This document shows, in pieces, positions 57,064 through 64,000 of a DNA stretch of 64,000 bases; position 1 is the first letter of the stretch, and the number at the start of each line of letters is the position of its first letter. This stretch comes from Hallella colorans (GTDB lineage: Bacteria; Bacteroidota; Bacteroidia; Bacteroidales; Bacteroidaceae). A program made the position numbers and the translations under genes. The notes beneath the pieces were generated by a model, which ran no database searches, had not been told where the DNA came from, and worked only from the letters and a program-made list of their open reading frames with translations. The DNA lies in the NCBI RefSeq assembly GCF_003096815.1, contig NZ_QENY01000001.1, positions 62,001 to 126,000 of the forward strand, read 5' to 3'.

Positions 57064-58323
57064 TTAATCTGATACGATGCTATTTCCCACTATAAATCCC
57101 GTGGTCCACGCAGCTTGTAAATTAAACCCGCCTGTGACACCATCCACGTCGAGCACCTCGCCTGCGAAATACAGTCCATGGCAAACCTTGCTTTGCAAAG
57201 TATTAAAATCAACACTGTCAAGTGCTATACCACCACAAGTGACAAACTCATCACGATACGTGCCCCTGCCACAGATGTCGTATACATCATTGGTAAGTGT
57301 CTCCAAAAGCTTGTTAAGTCCCTTGTTTCCCAACTCACACCAAAGTCGCCCATCGGGCAAATTATTCTTATGCAACATGTACAGCCACAATCTTGAGGGT
57401 AAACAGAAAGGGCGTACAGTGCCCAACTGTTTTCTCGGATTGGCTTTGGCCACTTTCGAAAGCTCCACCTCCACCATATTTCTGTCTGTTATGTTCACCC
57501 AGTTAATAGCCACTTTTGAATGATAATCCATTTCATACAAATGTCGTGCGGCTCTCGATGACAGTTTGAGCACTGCCGGGCCGCTTATGCCCCAATGTGT
57601 AATGAGCAATGGTCCAGATGCACGAAATTTGGTTGTCGGGATAGTTGTTTGTACAGTATTGACGACAGTGCCCATGAGCGACAATAAACGCTGATCATCG
57701 ATTTTAAAAGTGAAAAGTGAGGGTATGGGTTGTTCCATGCGCAAGCCTAAATAACAAAGACCGAGCAAGTCGGCTCGGTGTGGCATGCCGCCAGTGGCAA
57801 TAACCACACAATCAAAGCGCTCATGAATGCCATTGACCATGTTGATTAGCCAGCCTCCGTCTGTGGATGGTGTCAACGACACTATTTTCTGCTCTGTCTT
57901 AATATTTACATTGAGTTTGCGCGCCTCGTTTACAAGACAGTCTACAACAGTCATGGCATCTTGTGACTCGGGGAAAACACAATGGTCGTCTTGGCTTACC
58001 AAGCGCACTCCATGACTTTCAAACCATCGCCATGTATCACGCTGATCAAAAAAGTTGAACAGCCGTTTCATGAGCCTGAAACCACGTGGGTACACTTGTT
58101 TCAAGTCAGAGATATTGTCAAACGTGTTTGTTAGGTTACACCGGCCACCGCCAGTGATAGCCACTTTGGCCAAAACCTTACGAGCTTTCTCAAAGATAGT
58201 GACTTCTACCGAATCATTAGCTTCCTTGGCTGAAATAGCGGCGAAAAAACCGGCTGCACCTCCACCAATGATTGCTATTTTCTTCTTTTTTTTGTGATGC
58301 TCTAAAAAAGTGTGAAAGCCCAT
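57064..58323 (-). CDS. NAD(P)/FAD-dependent oxidoreductase, HI0933/BaiN-like
   Basis: The 419-residue flavoprotein has the FAD-binding IAIIGGGAAGFFAAISAKE near residues 16-34, then AITGGGRCNLTNT, typical of the HI0933 family. The C-terminal VDFNTLQSKVCHGLYFAGEV and DVDGVTGGFNLQAAWTTGFI complete the FAD site. Some members reduce bile acid intermediates (BaiN) but most have unknown substrates. It stands alone with a 525-bp gap upstream. Confidence 0.88.
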   Translation of the reverse strand: MGFHTFLEHHKKKKKIAIIGGGAAGFFAAISAKEANDSVEVTIFEKARKVLAKVAITGGGRCNLTNTFDNISDLKQVYPRGFRLMKRLFNFFDQRDTWRWFESHGVRLVSQDDHCVFPESQDAMTVVDCLVNEARKLNVNIKTEQKIVSLTPSTDGGWLINMVNGIHERFDCVVIATGGMPHRADLLGLCYLGLRMEQPIPSLFTFKIDDQRLLSLMGTVVNTVQTTIPTTKFRASGPLLITHWGISGPAVLKLSSRAARHLYEMDYHSKVAINWVNITDRNMVEVELSKVAKANPRKQLGTVRPFCLPSRLWLYMLHKNNLPDGRLWCELGNKGLNKLLETLTNDVYDICGRGTYRDEFVTCGGIALDSVDFNTLQSKVCHGLYFAGEVLDVDGVTGGFNLQAAWTTGFIVGNSIVSD

Positions 58324-58848
58324 ATCTTCTTATCTTTTTATTTGAAAAACAAAACTAACAAAATAATAACAAAAACGGATCTTACGTAATCATAAATTTG
58401 GGGAATTATTTTCATATACAAGCAGCAAGTGAGTTTTTTGTACTCTTACCATTTAATCATCTCTTGCACACCATCAAAATCCAACTTCACTTATTAGAAC
58501 GATTGGCACTCATAAGCGTTCTCTCGCAACTATCATTACGTGCTGTTGAATCATTTCGGTAAGCAGGTAATGTTCTCCCAGTCGTAAGTACGACTTTAAG
58601 AATGTCGTTTATCCCCCCACCCACCATTGTCATCCTTTTTACGCCGAGGTGTGCGGTTGGGCACACTATACCCATTCAATTTTAAATGGTTGCTGCGAAG
58701 TTACAAAACTTGCCATGTTTTAGCAAGCGAATTTCTCCTATATAATCCCTATCATTTTTCCGCATTATGTAATTAAAGAATTAGTACATCTAATATGATT
58801 TTGACTTCAGAAATATAAATAGTTATGATAATTCAATAGTGCATGTTA
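58324..58848. other. Gene-poor stretch of about 525 bp
   Basis: This holds the region upstream of the BaiN-like gene. A 62-codon minus-strand frame (58487-58675) has no support. The palindrome AGTCGTA-AG-TACGACT lies near 58580-58595 and is unexplained. Confidence 0.5.
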
Positions 58849-59613
58849 TTATAGTTCCAAACTCATACCGTCATAAGCAAAATGAATGTCCGATGGAAGC
58901 CGGATGTCCGCTTTATCATGCAATCCAATGCGATGCGTAAGATGTGTTAGAAAGGTACGTTTAGCTCCTATTTCCCGAGCAAACTGGATAGCTTCTGGCA
59001 CTATAAGATGGCTATGGTGCATATCTTTCCATCGTAGCGCATTAATGATTAATGTGTCAATACCTTGCAAATAGGTCATCTCTTCTATGGCGATAGACTT
59101 CATGTCTGTGATGTATGCGGTAGAGCCAAACCTATATCCTAATATGGGCAGTCGATCATGTAGCACCTCAATAGGTTGAACAGCTATGTCGCCAATTTTC
59201 AAATTATCATGTTTCGCTATAGCATGAAGGTTCAATTTGGGAACCCCTGGATACAAATGCTCTGCAAAACAATAGGGGAAACAGCGTCGCACAGCACTCA
59301 CCGTAGCAGCGTTGGCATAAATATCAATGTCACCAAACTTGCAATATGGACGTAAATCGTCTATACCTCCTATATGATCATAATGCTCGTGCGTGAGCAA
59401 TATACCATTAATCTTACGAAAAGGTACACGCAAGAGTTGCATTCGAATATCAGGACCACAATCTATAAGTATGCGCGTGGTAGAACTTTCTATCATGACT
59501 GCAGCTCGAAAGCGCTTGTTTCGAACGTCCGCACTGGTACACACCTCACAATTACAGCCCAAAACGGGTACGCCATTAGAAGTTCCTGTTCCTAAAAAAG
59601 TAAGTCTCAACAC
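58849..59613 (-). CDS. Metallo-beta-lactamase fold hydrolase (PhnP/RNase Z-like)
   Basis: The ~254-residue protein carries the metal-binding LTHEHYDHIGGIDDLRPY motif and further His/Asp residues, with FLGTGTSNGVPVLGCNC at the N-terminus and a Cys cluster, as in PhnP-like phosphodiesterases. The frame is open upstream to 59667, but the GTG at 59613 lies two bases after the murB stop and gives the family-standard start, so I prefer it. It probably cleaves a cyclic phosphodiester or similar small molecule. Confidence 0.85.
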   Translation of the reverse strand: MLRLTFLGTGTSNGVPVLGCNCEVCTSADVRNKRFRAAVMIESSTTRILIDCGPDIRMQLLRVPFRKINGILLTHEHYDHIGGIDDLRPYCKFGDIDIYANAATVSAVRRCFPYCFAEHLYPGVPKLNLHAIAKHDNLKIGDIAVQPIEVLHDRLPILGYRFGSTAYITDMKSIAIEEMTYLQGIDTLIINALRWKDMHHSHLIVPEAIQFAREIGAKRTFLTHLTHRIGLHDKADIRLPSDIHFAYDGMSLEL

Positions 59614-59614
59614 A

Positions 59615-60703
59615 TTATTTGATATTAACTTCAGGAATAATAGATATCCCGAATGTGTCAAAAACATCTTTTTGGATGGCTCTCATCAAGTTTACGATGT
59701 CTTGTCCAGAGGCACCACCATAATTCACAAGCACTAACGCTTGTTTGTCGTAGACACCAACATTTCCAACCCGTTTGCCTTTCCATCCACAATGATCTAT
59801 CATCCATCCAGCCGGAATTTTATAGACCTTACTCCCCGTGTGGTTGGTCATAGCTACAGCTTCAGCGCCCAATGTAGCCACATCCACCTCAAAATACTTG
59901 ATATCTGGGAATTTTTTTATCAAATCATCCAATTTGTTTTTATCCACCATGGGGTTCATAAAGAAACTTCCCGCATTGCCCAATACAGCTGGATCTGGCA
60001 ATTTAGAACGACGAATATCTATAATGATATTACGCAAAATTTGTGGTGTAAGTTCGTTTTTTGATATCTGCCGTTCGTTTAAAACCTTTTGAAGGTTTCC
60101 ATAGTCAAGACATGGCATAAATTTAGTAGACAACTTGTATGTAACGTGGGTAATGATAAACCTATCTTTCCACTCATGCTTAAATCGGCTCTGTCGGTAC
60201 CCGTATTGGCAATCGTCAGGTCGAATCGACACAACCTTACCTGTAGAAAGGTCAACTGTCTCTATATTGTATAGTATATCTTTTATTTCTACGCCATAAG
60301 CACCGATATTTTGGACGGCAGACGCACCACACTCGCCAGGAATCAAGCTAAGATTCTCCATACCACAGTATCCATGCGAAGCAGCGTATGCCACAACATC
60401 ATCAAAGCAAGTCCCAGCCCAGCATCTAAGGTAAATGGCATGAGCATCGTCATGCACAAAGCTCTCTTCCACGTCAAACCGCTTGTCCGGCGTTATCACT
60501 TTTCCCTTAAAATCATGTGTCAAGAGCAGGTTACTACCACCACCCAAAAGTAGAAATTTGCATTTGTGTTCGACCGAAATGCGTTGTTCTATTGCCAAAC
60601 TTATCGCATCGTCTATCGACTCAAAGACTACAAACTCATCACATAGAGAGTCAATGCCGAATGTATTGTGACGAAGTAAAGAATAGTTTTTGTATCGTTT
60701 CAT
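59615..60703 (-). CDS. murB: UDP-N-acetylenolpyruvoylglucosamine reductase
   Basis: The 362-residue FAD enzyme makes UDP-MurNAc in peptidoglycan synthesis. LLLGGGSNLLLTHDFKG and GECGASAVQNIGAYGVEIKD are the FAD- and NADPH-binding signatures, and NAGSFFMNPM with SLIPGE lies in the active site; GAEAVAMTNHTGSK is near the end. An upstream frame runs to 60820, but the ATG at 60703 gives the family start (MKRYKNYSLLRHNTFGID). The hydrolase gene starts one or two bases after its stop, so they are coupled. It lies 40 bp after the DUF4348 gene. Confidence 0.95.
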   Translation of the reverse strand: MKRYKNYSLLRHNTFGIDSLCDEFVVFESIDDAISLAIEQRISVEHKCKFLLLGGGSNLLLTHDFKGKVITPDKRFDVEESFVHDDAHAIYLRCWAGTCFDDVVAYAASHGYCGMENLSLIPGECGASAVQNIGAYGVEIKDILYNIETVDLSTGKVVSIRPDDCQYGYRQSRFKHEWKDRFIITHVTYKLSTKFMPCLDYGNLQKVLNERQISKNELTPQILRNIIIDIRRSKLPDPAVLGNAGSFFMNPMVDKNKLDDLIKKFPDIKYFEVDVATLGAEAVAMTNHTGSKVYKIPAGWMIDHCGWKGKRVGNVGVYDKQALVLVNYGGASGQDIVNLMRAIQKDVFDTFGISIIPEVNIK

Positions 60704-60743
60704 AGAATTTATACTTTTAGAACAGGTACACGTCAATCTATTA

Positions 60744-61598
60744 TTATCCATTAAAGCGAGTGAGTTTCCAATGGTTACCTTTCTTTTTGAAATCCATTTC
60801 CATCTCAAAACCATTGGCAATGCCTCGGATTACGAATATCTTTCGATTTGACTTTACACTTTGCGGGCTATATAAAATGTTATATATCACATTCGAAGGG
60901 ATCAGTTCTGGTTTGAAATCAGGCCACTGCTGGGGCATCATTATGCCTGTAATATTCCCAAAATCATCATTCGGATCAGGGGCGGAAAACTCCACTTCTT
61001 CCGCCATACTCGCTATCTGAAAATCTGGATCCTCCGAAAATTGTTTGTAAAATTTGAGAAAGTCGGCATTTTTATTTTGCATTATGTTTTGGTAATGGAT
61101 TGACGTTAGCTTCCATTCCCCATTTAGCCTATCAAATAGAAATGCTTCAACTGTCTGTTTATTGAGATAAATTCGCTCTATTACCACGTGCTTCACAGTA
61201 GTGTCTTTAACTAATTTCTGCTGTTTCTGATTGTCTAAAATGAGCGTATAATATTCTTGAGGCATGAAAAAATGGTCGATTTTCCAATTGGCTTCTTCTA
61301 TTTTTTTTGTCATCTTGTTATCCCGAAATACCGGCAATGGAAATATAATGCGTTTACGCTGAAGCTTTCTATTAGCGGCAAAATTAAATATAAAGTCATC
61401 AAATAGCTCGTCGGCAGCCTTAGGCATAGGTGTCTCGGCTATCACATTTTCTATAGTATCCTGAGAGGTAGTATCGAGCTCTGTACTATCTGTCAAAATG
61501 CTATCCGTCGACATAGGTTTCTTATTACTACATCCATTGGAGATAAAGAAAGTCAATGTCAATAAAGACCAAAAAACAATAACAAGTTCTTTTCTCAT
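60744..61598 (-). CDS. DUF4348 family lipoprotein
   Basis: The ~284-residue protein has a lipoprotein signal peptide (LVIVFWSLLTLTFFISNGC). The segments DDFIFNFAANRKLQRKRIIF and FPLPVF, with NKQTVEAFLFDRLNGEWKL, match my memory of DUF4348, a Bacteroidetes family of unknown function. The ATG at 61598 is preferred over one at 61634 because the promoter box TACTTTTG (61622-61629) lies between them. It heads the set DUF4348-murB-hydrolase, and is divergent from pheS. Confidence 0.78.
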   Translation of the reverse strand: MRKELVIVFWSLLTLTFFISNGCSNKKPMSTDSILTDSTELDTTSQDTIENVIAETPMPKAADELFDDFIFNFAANRKLQRKRIIFPLPVFRDNKMTKKIEEANWKIDHFFMPQEYYTLILDNQKQQKLVKDTTVKHVVIERIYLNKQTVEAFLFDRLNGEWKLTSIHYQNIMQNKNADFLKFYKQFSEDPDFQIASMAEEVEFSAPDPNDDFGNITGIMMPQQWPDFKPELIPSNVIYNILYSPQSVKSNRKIFVIRGIANGFEMEMDFKKKGNHWKLTRFNG

Positions 61599-61621
61599 AT
61601 CAAATCGTTCATAAACATACG

Positions 61622-61629
61622 CAAAAGTA
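61622..61629 (-). promoter_or_regulatory. -7 promoter box of the DUF4348-murB unit
   Basis: The minus strand reads TACTTTTG about 24 bp upstream of the ATG at 61598, inside a longer open frame, which supports the later start. Confidence 0.6.
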
Positions 61630-61673
61630 AGCATTATTTTTTATATTAGTTTACTTTTTCCAATAAAACTTAG

Positions 61674-61681
61674 TAACTTTG
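61674..61681 (+). promoter_or_regulatory. -7 promoter box of pheS
   Basis: TAACTTTG lies 26 bp upstream of the ATG at 61708. The TTG at 61690 is too close to be a normal start. Confidence 0.65.
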
Positions 61682-61707
61682 CATACGAATTGTTAGATGT
61701 TGATAAG

Positions 61708-62745
61708 ATGATTTTAGATAAGATAGACGAGCTGCTCAACGAGGTGGCCAGTATGTCAGCAAAAAACGCTGACGAGATAGAGCAACTACGATTGAAATAT
61801 CTTAGCAAAAAAGGTAAGATAAACGCTGTGATGGGCGAGTTTAGAAATGTTGCTGCCGACCAAAAAAAGACGGTTGGCATCAAGATTAATGAACTTAAGA
61901 AAGTTGCGCACGACAAACTAAACGAGCTGCGCGAGCAGGTGGCCACAACCGAGATAGGAACAGAAAGCATAGACCTGACACGCACAGTCTATCCCATTCC
62001 TGTTGGAACTCGGCATCCGCTGACCATTGTCAAGAATGAGATTATTAGTATTTTCCAACGTATGGGTTTTGTGCTCTACCAAGGACCAGAGATTGATGAC
62101 GACAATCATGTTTTCACCATGCTCAACTTTGCGGCTGACCATCCCGCACGTGACATGCAAGACACGTTTTTCATTTCTAAGAATGACAAAGACGTAACCA
62201 AAAATGTAATTTTGCGCTCGCATACCTCTGGTGATGAGGCTCATTTTATGGAAAATCACCAACCGCCCATACGTATACTTTGCCCAGGCCGAGTTTATCG
62301 TAACGAGGCTATTTCTGCGCGTGCGCATTGTTTTTTTCATCAAGTGGAAGGGCTATATGTTGATAAGGGGGTGAGTTTTGCTGACCTCAAGCAAGCGTTG
62401 TTGACGTTTGCTCGTGAAATGTTTGGCACAGAAACTAAGATACGTCTTCGCCCGTCATACTTCCCATTTACAGAACCCAGCGCGGAGATGGACATATCAT
62501 GCAATATTTGTGGTGGCAAGGGTTGTGGATTTTGCAAGCACACAGGATGGGTGGAAATCTTGGGATGTGGCATGGTTGACCCTCATGACCTTGAGGCTTG
62601 TGGCATAGATTCGAGCGTTTATACGGGTTTTGCTTTTGGCATGGGCGTGGAGCGCATTACGAACTTGAAATATCGCGTGAGCGACCTCCGCTTATTCTCC
62701 GAGAATGACACTCGCTTCTTGGAACAGTTCAAAAGCGCTTATTAA
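61708..62745 (+). CDS. pheS: Phenylalanyl-tRNA synthetase alpha subunit
   Basis: The 345-residue class II synthetase subunit charges tRNA-Phe together with PheT. The N-terminal coiled coil (residues 1-90) is followed by HPLTIVKNEIISIFQRMGF, the dimer motif 1, then HTSGDEAHFM and motif 2 in GRVYRNEAISARAHCFFHQV. Motif 3 is GFAFGMGVERITNLKYRV near the end. The Cys-rich SCNICGGKGCGFCKHTGW looks like a zinc-binding loop, seen in some PheS. The ATG at 61708 is preferred over the TTG at 61690. pheT is not in the window, so the two subunits are encoded apart. Confidence 0.96.
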   Translation: MILDKIDELLNEVASMSAKNADEIEQLRLKYLSKKGKINAVMGEFRNVAADQKKTVGIKINELKKVAHDKLNELREQVATTEIGTESIDLTRTVYPIPVGTRHPLTIVKNEIISIFQRMGFVLYQGPEIDDDNHVFTMLNFAADHPARDMQDTFFISKNDKDVTKNVILRSHTSGDEAHFMENHQPPIRILCPGRVYRNEAISARAHCFFHQVEGLYVDKGVSFADLKQALLTFAREMFGTETKIRLRPSYFPFTEPSAEMDISCNICGGKGCGFCKHTGWVEILGCGMVDPHDLEACGIDSSVYTGFAFGMGVERITNLKYRVSDLRLFSENDTRFLEQFKSAY

Positions 62746-63465
62746 GGCAAGCGTAAGTCAGTACGACTATGCTTTGAAATGTAAATCAAGAACACAGCTC
62801 TGTATTGTTGAATCTCTAAATATTTAAGATAGAATTGTATTTTTGTATCGAGAAGAAAATATTCTTCCTGAGGCAAAATAATAAATAGCACAATACAAAT
62901 AATATAAAAATCTTTTTCCCATGAGTAGTAGGGATAGGCAATATATATCGTATCCAATGCTTTGACCTACCACTTGTGGTCTGCAAATTCTGCTCTGTTA
63001 TCTGTGGTTATACTTCTTGCGCTACGCTTGTAAGGCTGCAATAAGAGGTATACGGTTCGAGACAAGCCTTTGACATCCTTGTCCTTCTTATTATTTAATC
63101 ATAGTAAATCCTGTGTGGCGTTCATCTTTACGCTTCTTTTTGTTTATCTACAAAACTTGCATTTCTTAATTGAACTAACGCTTACGATAATCAATATCTT
63201 TGAAAACTTTTTAGAAACGATTAAATAAGTATCCTTGGCTGAAAAAAGTTTTCTTTCAGATGTCGCCATAACTTAAATCAAACAATATTATTCATTTCTT
63301 TTTACCATTTATCACATGTCTTTTTATTCTAAATCCTGATGGAAAAATACGATTTTTAGAATAAATCATAAAAAAAAGGTTTCAATCTTGCAAATATAAT
63401 GTTTTTTACATGCTACAAAGCAAGTTTTTTGCTATATTTGCCAAGAACAAAGGTGCTTGACTATC
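62746..63465. other. Gene-poor stretch of about 720 bp after pheS
   Basis: No convincing gene was seen; a 71-codon minus-strand frame (62742-62957) lacks family features. The palindrome ACCAC-TT-GTGGT lies near 62970-62982. The right end holds the promoter of the ATPase gene. Confidence 0.5.
63433..63440 (+). promoter_or_regulatory. -7 promoter box of the AAA ATPase gene
   Basis: TATATTTG lies 25 bp upstream of the ATG at 63466. Confidence 0.6.
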
Positions 63466-64000
63466 ATGAAAAAATATGCAGATTATATCAAACGGATAGA
63501 GATTGACTCACTATGGAACGACCAAAGACACATCATTTGGGACCTTGACCGACAAGTTAATATCCTTAGTGGTGTTAATGGCGTGGGCAAAACTACAATT
63601 CTCAACAAAGTGGTGAAACTCTTGGCAAGTGCTAAAGATGACAAAACTTTTACGGTGAAAGGCGTGCATCTGACCATCGAACCAGAAGACGCAACACATA
63701 TCAGATTTGATATTTTTCGCAGTTTTGACCGTCCACTGATGACATCAGACACACTTTCAAAAATTAATATGTCTTTGGTCACAGAACTTGATTGGCAACT
63801 TTTTCAGCTACAACGCAAGTTTTTAGACTATCAAGTGAATATTGGTAATCGTATCATCCAGGAACTTCAAAGTGGATTGCCAGAGTCAGCACATCGCGCG
63901 CACCTATTGTCAGAACCTAAAGTAAGATTTCAAGACGACATTGATAACCTATTTGCAGACACTAACAAAACCATCATTCGAACTGAAAATGAGATACGTT
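63466..64000 (+). CDS. AAA family ATPase, N-terminal part (runs off the right edge)
   Basis: An open frame starts at ATG 63466 and stays open to the window edge (178 codons). The Walker A motif GVNGVGKTT follows a first strand and the phrase QVNILSG, the arrangement of SMC-like or OLD-like ATPases and of restriction- and defence-associated ATPases. Residues after about 60 show no specific family features yet. The Walker B motif must lie beyond the edge. A defence or DNA-repair role is possible but unproven. Confidence 0.8.
   Translation, partial: MKKYADYIKRIEIDSLWNDQRHIIWDLDRQVNILSGVNGVGKTTILNKVVKLLASAKDDKTFTVKGVHLTIEPEDATHIRFDIFRSFDRPLMTSDTLSKINMSLVTELDWQLFQLQRKFLDYQVNIGNRIIQELQSGLPESAHRAHLLSEPKVRFQDDIDNLFADTNKTIIRTENEIR

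Noticed and set aside
58487..58675. 62-codon minus-strand frame
   Set aside because: No support from composition or motifs.
62742..62957. 71-codon frame over the end of pheS
   Set aside because: It overlaps pheS on the other strand and has an unusual composition.

Overview
The window looks like a chromosomal segment of a member of the Bacteroidales, most likely Prevotella in the broad sense. Evidence for this is the many promoter boxes of the Bacteroidetes type (TAnnTTTG, sometimes with TTTG 19-20 bp upstream), several Bacteroidetes-restricted families (DUF4421, DUF1460, DUF4230, DUF4348, DUF4738, DUF2582, a lipid-anchored TamA-like protein next to TamB), a FeoA-FeoB fusion, a malic enzyme-phosphotransacetylase fusion, and no CIRCE-type element before groESL. 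Most of the window is housekeeping; the accessory parts are the left edge, two copies of a long non-coding repeat, and a few gene-poor gaps.

Left edge (1-2.8 kb): the end of an AT-rich surface-polysaccharide locus, all on the minus strand. It holds an acyltransferase-3 gene split by a run of eight G (phase-variation candidate), a polysaccharide deacetylase and the start of a Cys-rich protein that leaves the window. 2.8-12 kb (minus): dedA, glnS, mltG, maeB and feoAB, with a plus-strand candidate small RNA between glnS and mltG. 12-15 kb (plus): Gfo/Idh/MocA oxidoreductase, DUF4421 protein, DUF1460 amidase-like protein. 15.2-16.0 kb: copy A of an ~850 bp repeat. 16-27.5 kb (minus): rpsA, then tetR-fabG-rluA-tamB-tamL in one direction.

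28-33 kb: urea transporter and ADP-ribosylglycohydrolase (plus), two DUF4230 proteins (minus), then a 1.4 kb gap. 33-37 kb: gnd-zwf-pgl, the whole oxidative pentose phosphate branch. 37-41.7 kb (minus): guaA, a MurU-like nucleotidyltransferase, an AmgK-like kinase fused to a RapZ C-terminal domain, and a small membrane protein preceded by a candidate small RNA. 42-44.4 kb: groES-groEL with a sigma-54-like promoter and a tandem 16-bp repeat upstream. 45-47.6 kb: two small lipoproteins, a decayed gene remnant and copy B of the 850 bp repeat in opposite orientation to copy A. 47.8-51.9 kb (minus): DUF2582 protein, two tRNA-Asp, GNAT, glycosyltransferase, membrane protein, recR, small beta-barrel protein. 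52-53.7 kb (plus): a GHL10 glycoside hydrolase. 53.9-61.6 kb (minus): cdd, beta-helix lipoprotein, crcB, hypothetical, BaiN-like flavoprotein, metallo-beta-lactamase hydrolase, murB and a DUF4348 lipoprotein. Finally pheS and the start of an AAA ATPase (plus).

The most unusual observations are: the G8 tract splitting the acyltransferase; the paired 850 bp repeats with GGCTCAGTAG inverted termini, which could allow inversion of about 31 kb; the AmgK-RapZ fusion beside murU; two promoter-plus-terminator small RNA candidates; two genes whose promoters lie so close to the ATG that the mRNA should be nearly leaderless; and the sigma-54-like architecture before groESL. No CRISPR array, prophage or intact insertion sequence was seen. 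All calls come from reading the sequence and recalled family knowledge; no database search was run.
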